64,000 nt of DNA from Rikenellaceae bacterium (lineage in GTDB: Bacteria; Bacteroidota; Bacteroidia; Bacteroidales; Rikenellaceae). Where the stretch lies: positions 1-64,000 of the forward strand of contig SUZV01000002.1 of NCBI GenBank assembly GCA_015059715.1, given 5' to 3'. A program made the translations under genes and the position numbers. The notes beneath the pieces were generated by a model, which did not search any database, was not told the origin of the DNA, and worked only from the letters and a program-made list of their open reading frames with translations. Positions 41,947 to 50,928 of this stretch are shown here, one piece after another. Each line of letters opens with the position of its first letter. Position 1 is the stretch's first letter.

Positions 41947-44937
41947 ATGGCACTATTTCAACCCAATATAGTAGCACAATATATAGCAACACTTGACTAT
42001 GACAAGGTTGCTATGGCATATAGTGTATATAATAAATATTTCCTCAATCCTGAAATTCAAAAAAATATTCGCCAAAGCAATGAGGTGCAATTTCAAGAGG
42101 GCTTTTTGCGAGAGTTGTTCGTTAATGTATTAGGATATACAATTAATCCAAGCCCAAATTTCAATCTGAGAACGGAGGAAGACAATGAAACCGATAGCAA
42201 AAAGGCAGATGGTGCTATCATCATTAACGGAGAGGTTGTAGGTGTTATAGAATTAAAGGGTTGCAACACTACCGATTTGAAAAAGGTGGAGAGCCAGGCT
42301 TTTGGGTACAAAAATCAACACAGAGGAGCAACCTATGTGATAATATCTAATTTTGAGAAACTTCGTTTTTATATTGACAATTCCGTCGATTTTGAGGAGT
42401 TTAACTTATTTAATCTTTCAGAGGAGGAGTTCTCGTTGTTATATCTATGTTTGGCGCATGAGAATATTGAAAAGAATCTTCCTAAAACGATTAAAACTAA
42501 GAGTGTATCCAAAGAAGAAGAGATAACCAATAAACTCTATAAAGACTATTCTGACTTTAAGCAAGTGCTATTTAATGATATATTAGCACTGAATCATGTT
42601 GATACAGCAGAGCAGAAGATTGTTCTTTTCAAGAAAACTCAGAAACTTCTCGATAGATTACTATTCATATTCTTCGCTGAGGACTCAGGATTGCTTACGC
42701 CTAACACCATGAGAATACACATCTTAGATGTGTGGCAAAAGATGAAAGAGGTGGGAGAAGAACAACCTTTGTATAACCGTATTAAGAAATACTTTACATG
42801 GTTAGATGAGGGGTTCAAAAGTACTGCGATAGAAGTGTTTGCTTATAATGGAGGTTTATTTAAACCTGATGAAGTCTTAGACTCCTTAATTATCAGTGAT
42901 GAACTTCTCTACAACTACACTCTCAAATTAAGCGAGTACAACTATGCAAGTGAAGTTGATGTAAACATTCTTGGGCATATCTTTGAACACTCATTAACGG
43001 AGATAGAAGAGGTTACAAACACATTGCTCGGTAATGAACAACCAACTGTTAGCAAACGAAAGAAAGATGGTGTGTTCTATACTCCTCAGTATATCACAAA
43101 GTATATTGTGGAAAATACAGTGGGCAAATTGTGTGCTGAGAAAAAAGCAGAGATGGAGATTGATGAGGAGGAATACTTCTCTGATAAGAAACGCTATATA
43201 ACTACTAAGCGAGTCCTTTTAGACAAATTAAATGGTTACCGAGAATGGTTGTTGTGCATCACTATTTGTGACCCTGCTTGTGGTAGTGGTGCTTTTCTCA
43301 ATGCTGCATTGCAATTTCTCATCAATGAGCATAAGTTGATAGATGAGATGCAAGCAAAAATAACGGGAGATGCAATTGTCTTCCCAAATATCGAAAATGT
43401 TATTCTTGAAAATAACTTATATGGTGTAGATATTAACGAGGAGAGTGTGGAGATTGCCAAACTTGCATTGTGGCTACACACCGCACAACCTCACCGTAAA
43501 TTGTCGTCATTGAACAACAATATCAAGTGTGGGAACTCTCTTATCTCAGATGCAGAGGTGGCAGGAGATAAAGCATTTGATTGGGAGGCAGAGTTTCCAC
43601 TGGTGTTTGAAAAGGGTGGTTTTGATGTGGTAATTGGTAATCCTCCGTATGTTTTGCTACAAAAGATGTCAATATCGGATGAAGAGTTATCGCTATATAA
43701 AGCATATTCAGTTGCAAGTTATAAAATAGACCTATTTCATTTATTCTTTGAAAAATCTATTATGATTCTAAAAGAACATGGCAAGTTAGGTTTTATTACG
43801 CCCAACACATATTTAGCAAATAAATACATCAAACCATTAAGATATTATATCTTGGCAAATACCAACATTAATATCTTAGTAAAGCATAGTGAAAGAGTTT
43901 TCAAAGATGCAAGTGTAGATGTTGCAACAATTATTTTAAGTAAAGGAGCTACAAGTAACAACCTTATTAGTATTGTCCAAAACGACCCTTATAATAACTT
44001 TATAGAAGTATCAACCAAATGGAAAAATGAGTGGTTAGAAGATTCTGATTTAGTTTTTAATACCAATCAAACTTTTGTGCTTAACACTACAAAATGCGTA
44101 GCATTAGGAGATATATGCAAGACCTATTTTGGCATACAAGCATTTGATAGGAAGTCATGTATATCGACTAAGCGAGAAAACCCCGACTATTTGGAGATTA
44201 TCGACGGAGAAGATATTAGGTCATACACAGTGTCCACTCCTGTCAAATTCTTTGCTTATAAGCAAGAGAACATTAAAAGTGGCGGAGATTGGAGCGTGTA
44301 TGAAAGAGAACGAATTGTAGTTAGGCAAATTGGGCAACTACCTGTCGTTGGTATATCAAAAGCGGGGATATTAGCATCTAATACTTTGTACAGTGTCTAT
44401 CCTATCTCAGAGGATTATAATATTTATTATATTCTAAGCATATTAAATTCTTCTGTCATAAGAACATATTGGTTGTCTAAGTACTATGATAATAAGCAAT
44501 TGTTTCCAAAAATTAAAGGTTATCAGCTAAGGGAATTACCAATTCCAATGGCACCATCTACGGAGCAATCTATTTTATCTAAGAAAGCGTTGGATATATT
44601 AAATTGGAATACTGCAATACTTTCAATAAGGGAGAAGTTTGTTCGTAGATTAGAAGCAAATCTTATAGGTCTAACGATTACAGAATCATTAGCGAGGTTT
44701 GACGAGAGGAAATTTCCCGACTTTTTATCAGAGCTTAGGAAACAAAAGATTGTATTGTCATTGAAGCAACAAGATGAGTGGGAGGAGTATTTCAATGACT
44801 ATAAAAGACTGTGCAATGAATTGTCGGCGCAAATATCCTCAACAGATAAAGAGATTGATAGGATAGTATATGCTCTCTATGATTTAACGGAAGAGGAAAT
44901 CGCAATAGTGGAAGATCATATAACGTCTATTAATTAA
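41947..44937 (+). CDS. Single-chain restriction-modification enzyme (type IIG/IIL, Eco57I-like)
   Basis: 996 residues. An N-terminal PD-(D/E)xK nuclease region has D88 (KKADGAIII) and E102xK104 (VGVIELKG). A helical connector leads to an N6-adenine methyltransferase with the SAM motif DPACGSGAF at 442-450 and the catalytic NPPY at 565-568. A C-terminal region of about 350 residues (SGGDWSVYERERIVVRQIG, LFPKIKGYQLRELPIP) is the TaqI/Eco57I-type target-recognition domain. One chain should both cut and methylate one DNA strand at an asymmetric site. The gene is clearly more AT-rich than its neighbours, stands alone and is flanked by terminators, as expected for an acquired defence gene. The recognition sequence is unknown. 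Confidence 0.9.
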   Translation: MALFQPNIVAQYIATLDYDKVAMAYSVYNKYFLNPEIQKNIRQSNEVQFQEGFLRELFVNVLGYTINPSPNFNLRTEEDNETDSKKADGAIIINGEVVGVIELKGCNTTDLKKVESQAFGYKNQHRGATYVIISNFEKLRFYIDNSVDFEEFNLFNLSEEEFSLLYLCLAHENIEKNLPKTIKTKSVSKEEEITNKLYKDYSDFKQVLFNDILALNHVDTAEQKIVLFKKTQKLLDRLLFIFFAEDSGLLTPNTMRIHILDVWQKMKEVGEEQPLYNRIKKYFTWLDEGFKSTAIEVFAYNGGLFKPDEVLDSLIISDELLYNYTLKLSEYNYASEVDVNILGHIFEHSLTEIEEVTNTLLGNEQPTVSKRKKDGVFYTPQYITKYIVENTVGKLCAEKKAEMEIDEEEYFSDKKRYITTKRVLLDKLNGYREWLLCITICDPACGSGAFLNAALQFLINEHKLIDEMQAKITGDAIVFPNIENVILENNLYGVDINEESVEIAKLALWLHTAQPHRKLSSLNNNIKCGNSLISDAEVAGDKAFDWEAEFPLVFEKGGFDVVIGNPPYVLLQKMSISDEELSLYKAYSVASYKIDLFHLFFEKSIMILKEHGKLGFITPNTYLANKYIKPLRYYILANTNINILVKHSERVFKDASVDVATIILSKGATSNNLISIVQNDPYNNFIEVSTKWKNEWLEDSDLVFNTNQTFVLNTTKCVALGDICKTYFGIQAFDRKSCISTKRENPDYLEIIDGEDIRSYTVSTPVKFFAYKQENIKSGGDWSVYERERIVVRQIGQLPVVGISKAGILASNTLYSVYPISEDYNIYYILSILNSSVIRTYWLSKYYDNKQLFPKIKGYQLRELPIPMAPSTEQSILSKKALDILNWNTAILSIREKFVRRLEANLIGLTITESLARFDERKFPDFLSELRKQKIVLSLKQQDEWEEYFNDYKRLCNELSAQISSTDKEIDRIVYALYDLTEEEIAIVEDHITSIN

Positions 44938-45024
44938 TTGCGATAAAAGTGTTGAATCTATGTCGCGAAATAGGCATTGCAGGCGCATAAAACCAAATAT
45001 ATTATACCTCCTGAGATGGGGACG

Positions 45025-45056
45025 AAAAGCGGAAATCTAAAGGTTTTCGCTTTTTT
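45025..45056 (+). terminator. Terminator after the restriction-modification gene
   Basis: AAAAGCGGAAA / TTTTCGCTTTT with one non-standard pair, running into T6. Confidence 0.65.
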
Positions 45057-45112
45057 GTGCTCCTATAATCAGCAAAAGGTTTGGGTATATTTATTTGACA
45101 TAACAAACAAGA

Positions 45113-45136
45113 GAGGCCGACATTGCTGTCGACCTC
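45113..45136 (-). terminator. Terminator of the TonB receptor-calycin operon
   Basis: GAGGCCGACA / TGTCGACCTC with one mismatch and a TTGC loop. On the minus strand it is followed by TCTTGTTTGTT. Confidence 0.6.
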
Positions 45137-45161
45137 CCCATATTATAGGTTTAAATATCTA

Positions 45162-45626
45162 CTACTTTGTGCCTGAGTAGGTAACAGGGTACTCGCCACA
45201 CATAAACGATAGGGTCATATGCTCGTCTGTAATGCTACCCTCAAGTCTTGTGATGGTAAACTTCTCGAAAGGACCACCCATAGCGTAGGGTACAATGCCA
45301 TCGCCCGAGAGAGTGTACCTATTGCCATCCACACTATAGGTCACGCCCTCAACAACCATATCGAGCTTAAGAGGCATGGCCGAGGCAAACTTAACGTCGT
45401 ACATAACAAAGTTAAGGGTGTTGTCATCGTGTAGCTCGTAGTCTACCTGTACATCGTTTAGCGTAAACATTGTGCCATCGTTCTGGTCGACATTCATACT
45501 ACCTACAAAGCAGCGTTTATCCTCAGGCTTCTTAGGAAGCTCGTTATTGTGGCCATTCTCGCACGCTATCGCCATAACTGCGCAGAGTGCAAATAAAATA
45601 AGTGTTTTGATTCTGTTCATATACAT
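45162..45626 (-). CDS. Calycin-like lipoprotein
   Basis: 154 residues with a lipoprotein signal (LFALCAVMAIAC; C22). The mature part is an all-beta domain, KCFVGSMNVDQND-like at the start, then VQVDYELHDDNTLNFVMYDVKFA and LEGSITDEHMTLSFMCGEYPVTYSG, resembling the calycin-like domain of Bacteroidota surface lipoproteins. It starts 4 nt after the TonB receptor stop and probably helps that receptor capture its ligand (inference). Confidence 0.7.
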   Translation of the reverse strand: MYMNRIKTLILFALCAVMAIACENGHNNELPKKPEDKRCFVGSMNVDQNDGTMFTLNDVQVDYELHDDNTLNFVMYDVKFASAMPLKLDMVVEGVTYSVDGNRYTLSGDGIVPYAMGGPFEKFTITRLEGSITDEHMTLSFMCGEYPVTYSGTK

Positions 45627-45630
45627 AAAA

Positions 45631-47907
45631 TTATAGATTAACGTTTACTCTTATTCCTATCTCTATTGGTCTGCCTTGTGAGAAGAACTCCTCGCCTACG
45701 GATTTGAAGTAGAAGGTGTTATACTCAGCATTTGTTAGGTTACGACCCCACAGCGTGGCCGTAACACTGCCCATACGCAGACTTACGTTGGCTCCGACAA
45801 GCGAGTAGAATGGCTGATGCAGCGTGTTGGTCTCGTTCCAATATATCGAGCCTACACCTCGCCAGTCGGCCGTTAGGGTGATGCTGTCTATAAAGTCCCT
45901 GTCTATCAACCAGCTATATGACGCAATCACGTTTACCGTATTCTTCGGCGCGTAGGGTAGATAGTTGCCTGCATAGTTTGCCACTCCATCGTCGTAGTTG
46001 CGAAATTTGGCATTGGTATAGCCATAGTTGGCACAAAGGTTAAAACCTTTGATTGTGTACTCTGCCGATAGCTCAACTCCGAGGCTGCGAGCACGTGCCG
46101 CATTTGACATCATACGTCCCGTATTCATACCCTTGGGTAGTACGGTGACCTGCTGGTCGAAGCACTCTATCCAAAATAGCGAGGCATCTACGTATAGTCC
46201 CTTTACAAGGTTAAGATGTGTGCCAACCTCGAAGTTCCACGTAGTCTCAGGCTTGTATCGCGTTGCCGAGGCCGAGTCGTAGGTTGTAGTGCCTACGGCC
46301 GAGTCGTAGGTTGTAGTGCCTACGGCCGAGTCGAGCTCTATGCCTAAGTCGCTCATCATATCGTTCATCATCTTGGCCTGGAGGATATCCGAGAATATCT
46401 GAGTGTTGTAGCCTCCAGCCTTATATCCACGTGTGATAGTAGCATATACATTACCGTGAAGGAGGTTATACTGCGCAGCTATCTTTGGGAGTATCTCGAA
46501 GAACATATCGCTCTCGTGCCCCTTAAACTCGGTGTACAAATCCTTAAACTCTGTCATAGTCATATCGAAGCAGTAGGGTACTACGGCATTTGAGTTATAG
46601 CTCATCGAGGCGTGCTCAAAGTCGAAGCGCAAGCCTGCCGTAAGATGCCACTGGCCTATGTCTACGGATGTATGTCCATATAAAGCTGCTCCGTAGGTAG
46701 GTATGCTAAAATCGCTGTTAATCACAAAACTATCACTACCAAAGAGCATATTATTATCGGGGAAAACGCTATGTATTCCCTTATTTATATTGCCCAGGAT
46801 AAGCTCGTTGATGCCATCCTCCTTGAAGGTTACGGGTGACGACATATCCAACCATTTAGCAAAGAGAAAGGCTCCGCCAAGCCACTGCCAGCGTGCATCG
46901 TTATCGTTGTTGCGCAGGATAATCTCCTCGGTAATGGTATGCTCGCGCTGCATCTGCTGCATAGTAAACATCGACTTAGTGGAGAAGTCCTGATCGAGGG
47001 TCATCGTATCGTCCAAGTATTGGTAGCTCGTAACGCTCGTAAGGCTCATCTTACCAAAATTGTACCGCGCAGTAAAGCCCTCGTTAATGGTCAGACGCTC
47101 ATATCCCGAGGGGTCGTTGTACGATACTGGCTCGATAGCGGCACTCTCTGCATTGTAGTGGTGATAGGCATAGCCACCCTCGCGCGTGTATCCTGCCGAG
47201 AGCGAATTGTCGAAGTCCCAGCGACCCTTGTTGCCAACAACCCTAAGTCGCATAGAGCCACTATTGCCCCTGTCGCACACCTCGTTGCGATAGATATTCA
47301 TAAAGTGTCCACCATCGTGGTTAAAGGCTGCGGCAATCGACACGCCAAAGTTATCGCTCGGACGAAGGTGGTAGGCTGCCGAGGCGCGATACGAACTCTT
47401 CGTCGAGTATTCAGCCATGGCTCTTGTGCCCTGCCACTCCATAGGCGACAGAGTTGTGATATTCATCACTCCGCCCGAGGTGTTACGTCCATATAGTGTG
47501 CCTTGTGGGCCACGCAGAAGCTCTATGCGTCGAATATCGTAGAAGTCGAAATCGTAGGCGTTCTTATTCATAACTGGCACATTATCTATGACCACACCTA
47601 ACACTGGCTGGTCTATGCGCGAGCCGAAACCTCGGACATATATCGACGATGTTATTGATGAGCCGTAATCGGGTTGATAGAAGTTGGGTGATATGAGTGA
47701 TATATCCTTTACCGAGGCTATGCCACGCTCCTCAAGGCGACGCATGGTGAGCTTTGTGGAGGATATGGGGTGAGAGTTGCCTCTCTCGCCCTTAAGAGAT
47801 GCAGTAATCTGAATACCCTCAATATCGCGGTATAGAGTATCGCTAACCTCTTGTGCTGTGAGTGTCGAGGCAAAAAAAATCGCTATTATAGTAATTAATA
47901 TCTTCAC
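45631..47907 (-). CDS. TonB-dependent outer-membrane receptor
   Basis: 758 residues. Signal peptide MKILITIIAIFFASTLTAQ, then a plug domain at about 25-160 (SIYVRGFGSRIDQPVLGVVIDNVPVMNK, RRIELLRGPQGTLYGRNTSGGVMNI) and a 22-strand barrel ending NPVEIGIRVNVNL-like (GRPIEIGIRVNVNL). There is no SusD partner and no carboxypeptidase-like N-terminal domain, so it is nearer to siderophore/cofactor receptors than to SusC. The ligand is unknown. A 9-residue tandem repeat (AVGTTTYDS) lies in a barrel loop. The promoter is abutted by a perfect palindrome. Confidence 0.92.
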   Translation of the reverse strand: MKILITIIAIFFASTLTAQEVSDTLYRDIEGIQITASLKGERGNSHPISSTKLTMRRLEERGIASVKDISLISPNFYQPDYGSSITSSIYVRGFGSRIDQPVLGVVIDNVPVMNKNAYDFDFYDIRRIELLRGPQGTLYGRNTSGGVMNITTLSPMEWQGTRAMAEYSTKSSYRASAAYHLRPSDNFGVSIAAAFNHDGGHFMNIYRNEVCDRGNSGSMRLRVVGNKGRWDFDNSLSAGYTREGGYAYHHYNAESAAIEPVSYNDPSGYERLTINEGFTARYNFGKMSLTSVTSYQYLDDTMTLDQDFSTKSMFTMQQMQREHTITEEIILRNNDNDARWQWLGGAFLFAKWLDMSSPVTFKEDGINELILGNINKGIHSVFPDNNMLFGSDSFVINSDFSIPTYGAALYGHTSVDIGQWHLTAGLRFDFEHASMSYNSNAVVPYCFDMTMTEFKDLYTEFKGHESDMFFEILPKIAAQYNLLHGNVYATITRGYKAGGYNTQIFSDILQAKMMNDMMSDLGIELDSAVGTTTYDSAVGTTTYDSASATRYKPETTWNFEVGTHLNLVKGLYVDASLFWIECFDQQVTVLPKGMNTGRMMSNAARARSLGVELSAEYTIKGFNLCANYGYTNAKFRNYDDGVANYAGNYLPYAPKNTVNVIASYSWLIDRDFIDSITLTADWRGVGSIYWNETNTLHQPFYSLVGANVSLRMGSVTATLWGRNLTNAEYNTFYFKSVGEEFFSQGRPIEIGIRVNVNL
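46271..46335 (-). repeat. 27-bp tandem repeat in the TonB receptor gene
   Basis: Two perfect 27-bp copies (46271-46297 and 46298-46324) and a partial third encode AVGTTTYDS repeats in an extracellular-loop position. Copy-number change keeps the frame. Confidence 0.85.
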
Positions 47908-47912
47908 GAGTG

Positions 47913-47960
47913 CAAAGATACAGACTTAAATATTTATCTGCAACCCCCATTTATGGGGGT
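47913..47960 (-). promoter_or_regulatory. TonB receptor promoter with perfect palindrome
   Basis: On the minus strand, TATCTTTG (-7, 47913-47920) lies 20 nt after TTG (-33, 47941-47943). Immediately upstream is ACCCCCATTTATGGGGGT (47943-47960), a perfect 18-nt palindrome touching the -33 element. This is a good candidate binding site for a dimeric regulator. Confidence 0.6.
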
Positions 47961-47996
47961 ATTGACGTATAGATATGGTTATTTATAAATAAGAAT

Positions 47997-48028
47997 AGGG
48001 TAGCGGCCCTAAACGAAGCTGCTACCCT
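47997..48028 (-). terminator. Terminator of rpiB
   Basis: AGGGTAGC / GCTACCCT, an 8-bp stem just past the rpiB stop, with minus-strand sequence TATTCTTATTT after it. Confidence 0.6.
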
Positions 48029-48050
48029 AAGGTCTATTCAAGCTATAAAA

Positions 48051-48491
48051 TTACTTTGCGATAGGCATCTTGTCGAGACGACGCTGATGACGGCCACCCT
48101 CAAACTCTGTCTCAAGCCAGATGTCGAGCATTGCGAGAGCCTCGTCATTAGTGATAAAGCGTGCAGGCATACATAATACGTTAGAGTTGTTGTGCTGACG
48201 CGAGAGCTTAGCAATCTCGGGAATCCAGCATAGTGCAGCGCGTACTGACTGGTGCTTATTTAGTGTCATAGAGATACCCTCGCCCGAGCCACAGAGGCCG
48301 ATACCACGCTCAAGCTCGCCATTATCGATAGCCTCAGCCAATGGGTGTGCAAAGTCGGGATAGTCAACCGACTCCTCTGAGTGACATCCGAAGTCTACAA
48401 CCTCAAAACCCTTGGTGCCAAGGTAGCCAACTAAAAACTCCTTAAGCTCGTATGCCGCATGGTCGCAGGCTATACCAATTCTCTTCTCCAT
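48051..48491 (-). CDS. rpiB: Ribose 5-phosphate isomerase B
   Basis: 146 residues starting RIGIACDHAAYELKEFLVGYL, with VDYPDFAHPLAEAI and the signature GIGLCGSGEGISMTLNKH. It interconverts ribose 5-phosphate and ribulose 5-phosphate in the pentose phosphate pathway. The length is typical. It lies 60 nt downstream of typA on the same strand. Confidence 0.95.
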   Translation of the reverse strand: MEKRIGIACDHAAYELKEFLVGYLGTKGFEVVDFGCHSEESVDYPDFAHPLAEAIDNGELERGIGLCGSGEGISMTLNKHQSVRAALCWIPEIAKLSRQHNNSNVLCMPARFITNDEALAMLDIWLETEFEGGRHQRRLDKMPIAK

Positions 48492-48551
48492 AGTGTGTGT
48501 CTGTTTTTATATTTGTTATACTACTTTTTACAACCAACGATATATACTCTA

Positions 48552-50351
48552 CTACTCTTTCGATGCGCGCTTACGGTCGACCTCCGAGAGGAGAATCTTT
48601 CGAAGACGTATCGCCTTGGGGGTAATCTCTACGTATTCATCCTCGCGGATATACTCCAAAGCCTCCTCCAACGAGAAGATTATAGGCGGTGCTATCGATG
48701 TCTTTTCGTCCGAACCTGAAGCTCGCATATTTGTTAGCTGCTTAGCCTTTGTGACATTGACCGTGATATCATTCGAGCGCGTATGCTCACCTATCACCTG
48801 TCCACAATATACCTGCTCCATGGGCGAGATGAAGAACTTACCCCTATCCTGTAGCTTGTCGATAGAGTATGCGTATGCCGTACCACTCTCCGATGCGATG
48901 ATGGCTCCTACGTTTCGGTTTTCGATATCTCCCATCCAAGGCTCGAAATCCTTGAGACGATGTGTCATGATGGCCTCGCCTGCCGTAGCGGTAATCATCG
49001 TCGAGCGTAGACCGATGATGCCTCGCGAAGGGATGGTAAACTCTAAGCGTGTACGCTCGTTTGTTGACTCCATGTTCACAAGCTGACCCTTGCGGCGTGT
49101 GGCAAGCTCGATAACCGTACCTGCGCAGTCGTCAGGACAATCTACGGTCATCTCCTCTACAGGCTCGCACTTTACGCCATCAATCTCCTTGGTGATAACC
49201 TTTGGCTGGCCCACCTGCAACTCGTAACCCTCGCGGCGCATCGTCTCGATAAGTACAGAGAGGTGTAACACACCACGTCCATAGACTACAAACGAGTCGG
49301 CATTCTGTCCTGGCTCAACACGTAGTGCAAGGTTCTTCTCCAGCTCGCGGTCCAGACGCTCCTTGATGTGGCGCGAAGTGACATACTTACCATCCTTGCC
49401 GAAGAATGGAGAGTTATTGATTGTGAAGAGCATAGACATCGTAGGCTCATCTATAGCTATAGGTGGCAGAGGTTCAGGATTGGTAAAGTCGCATATAGTG
49501 TCACCAATCTCGAAACCCTCGATGCCTATCAGTGCGCATATCTCGCCACACTCCACACGCTCGGCTTTGGCCTTACCCAAGCCTTCGAATACCATAAGGT
49601 CCTTAATCTTAGTCTTTATGAGCGTACCATCGCGTTTAGCTAAGGTTACATTCTGTCCATTTGTCAGCGCACCACGTGTCACTTTACCTACAGCGATACG
49701 GCCGACGTATGGCGAGTACTCAAGTGAGGTGACAAGCATCTGTACCGTGCCCTCTACGCTCTCTGGCTCGGGAATCTCGTCGATGATAGTGTCGAGCAGT
49801 GGGGTAATAGAATCGGTGCGCTCCGAAAGTACGTGCGACATCCAGCCTTGCTTTGCCGAGCCGTATATTGTTTTGTAGTCGAGCTGCTCCTCGTTAGCTC
49901 CGAGGGTGAACATCAGGTCGAACACCTGTTCGTTTACCACCTCGGGGCGGCAGTTCTCCTTATCTACCTTGTTGATTACAACGATAGGCTTCTTGCCGAG
50001 GGCCAGGGCCTTCTGTAGTACGAAGCGTGTCTGGGGCATAGTTCCCTCGAAGGCATCGACGAGCAAGATAACACCATCGCACATATTGAGTACTCGCTCG
50101 ACCTCGCCACCGAAGTCGGCGTGACCAGGGGTGTCGATGATGTTTATCTTGTAATCCTTGTATATTACAGATACATTCTTCGAGAGTATGGTAATACCAC
50201 GCTCGCGCTCTATGTCGTTGTTATCCATAATTAGGTCGCCCGTATGCTCGTTGTCGCGCAGGAGGTTGCCCTGCATAATCATCTTATCTACGAGTGTTGT
50301 CTTACCGTGGTCTACGTGGGCGATAATTGCAATGTTGCGTAACTTTCGCAT
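48552..50351 (-). CDS. typA: Translational GTPase TypA/BipA
   Basis: 599-residue ribosome-associated GTPase. G1 [16 protein letters not shown]2 ERERGITI, G3 [16 protein letters not shown] and G4 [11 protein letters not shown] are all present, followed by domains II, III, V and the BipA-specific C-terminal domain ([20 protein letters not shown]). It helps 50S assembly and stress adaptation. Its promoter region shares a 60-bp block with the repeats before the Fe-alcohol dehydrogenase. Confidence 0.96.
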   Translation of the reverse strand: MRKLRNIAIIAHVDHGKTTLVDKMIMQGNLLRDNEHTGDLIMDNNDIERERGITILSKNVSVIYKDYKINIIDTPGHADFGGEVERVLNMCDGVILLVDAFEGTMPQTRFVLQKALALGKKPIVVINKVDKENCRPEVVNEQVFDLMFTLGANEEQLDYKTIYGSAKQGWMSHVLSERTDSITPLLDTIIDEIPEPESVEGTVQMLVTSLEYSPYVGRIAVGKVTRGALTNGQNVTLAKRDGTLIKTKIKDLMVFEGLGKAKAERVECGEICALIGIEGFEIGDTICDFTNPEPLPPIAIDEPTMSMLFTINNSPFFGKDGKYVTSRHIKERLDRELEKNLALRVEPGQNADSFVVYGRGVLHLSVLIETMRREGYELQVGQPKVITKEIDGVKCEPVEEMTVDCPDDCAGTVIELATRRKGQLVNMESTNERTRLEFTIPSRGIIGLRSTMITATAGEAIMTHRLKDFEPWMGDIENRNVGAIIASESGTAYAYSIDKLQDRGKFFISPMEQVYCGQVIGEHTRSNDITVNVTKAKQLTNMRASGSDEKTSIAPPIIFSLEEALEYIREDEYVEITPKAIRLRKILLSEVDRKRASKE

Positions 50352-50374
50352 ATACTTATATATTTATAACGCGA

Positions 50375-50450
50375 CAAAGATATAAAAAAAGTACGGAATT
50401 TGTACCACGTGTGACGATATATTATGTAATGTATCATATATAGTGTGGTA
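50375..50450 (-). promoter_or_regulatory. typA promoter module shared with the 53-kb repeats
   Basis: On the minus strand, ATTACATAATATATCGTCAC, ACGTGGT, AAATT, GTAC and TATCTTTG (50375-50382) come in the same order and spacing as in the alcohol dehydrogenase repeats. The -7 element lies 23 nt before typA. Confidence 0.65.
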
Positions 50451-50519
50451 CATTTTATTAGGTACGTCCAAATGCGACAATGTGCTGGCTCGGTCGTGAA
50501 ATATAGAGGGCAGAAAATG

Positions 50520-50590
50520 TGTTTTGCCTTGCGGTGACAACTAAAGCAGAGACAGTAGCTCGCTCGCTTACAGCGAGCTAAAGGGTAGTT
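50520..50590 (+). repeat. Dispersed hairpin repeat, copy E with companion unit
   Basis: TGTTTTGCCTTGCGGTGA then CAACTAAAG, followed by GCTCGC-TTACA-GCGAGC and TAAAGGGTAG, the same two-part order as at 33.5 kb. A partial relic in the other orientation (GCTTTAGCTGTGAC) lies at about 50849. Confidence 0.75.
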
Positions 50591-50653
50591 AAAGTGTTGT
50601 TCGGGTGTCCCCAATAAGCCCCATAATCCCTTTTTATTCAGACACAATAAAAA

Positions 50654-50671
50654 AGCTGACCGAAGTCAGCT
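50654..50671 (-). terminator. Terminator after tRNA-Leu
   Basis: AGCTGAC-CGAA-GTCAGCT, a perfect 7-bp hairpin followed on the minus strand by TTTTTTATTG. Confidence 0.8.
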
Positions 50672-50680
50672 ATCAATAAG

Positions 50681-50766
50681 TACTCGGAACCGGGGTCGAA
50701 CCGGTACGGGCATTACTGCCCACAGGATTTTAAGTCCGGCGTGTCTACCTATTCCACCATCCGAGC
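50681..50766 (-). tRNA. tRNA-Leu (TAA)
   Basis: An 86-nt class II tRNA. Acceptor GCTCGGA/TCCGAGT, anticodon loop CTTAAAA (anticodon TAA), a long variable arm TGGGCAGTAATGCCCG and T-arm ACCGG-TTCGACC-CCGGT. Reads UUA/UUG. No encoded CCA. Confidence 0.95.
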
Positions 50767-50788
50767 TACTTAACCTAAAAAGGCGATG

Positions 50789-50796
50789 CAAATTTA
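50789..50796 (-). promoter_or_regulatory. -7 element of tRNA-Leu
   Basis: TAAATTTG on the minus strand, 22 nt before the tRNA 5' end. Confidence 0.5.
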
Positions 50797-50876
50797 CGAT
50801 TTTTATTTCATTATGCAAATTTTTTCGATTATTCTTTTGCTAAACCACGCTTTAGCTGTGACCCATAAATAAGAAA

Positions 50877-50907
50877 AAGGCGCAGCACCACAAATGGGCC
50901 GCGCCTT
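50877..50907 (-). terminator. Terminator of yajC
   Basis: AAGGCGC / GCGCCTT stem with additional inner pairing, followed on the minus strand by TTTCTTATTT. Confidence 0.7.
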
Positions 50908-50928
50908 ATAGTGTCATACAAACGTTGA

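Noticed and set aside
44977..45180. 67-codon open frame after the restriction-modification gene
   Set aside because: It contains two terminator hairpins and ends inside the neighbouring lipoprotein gene.
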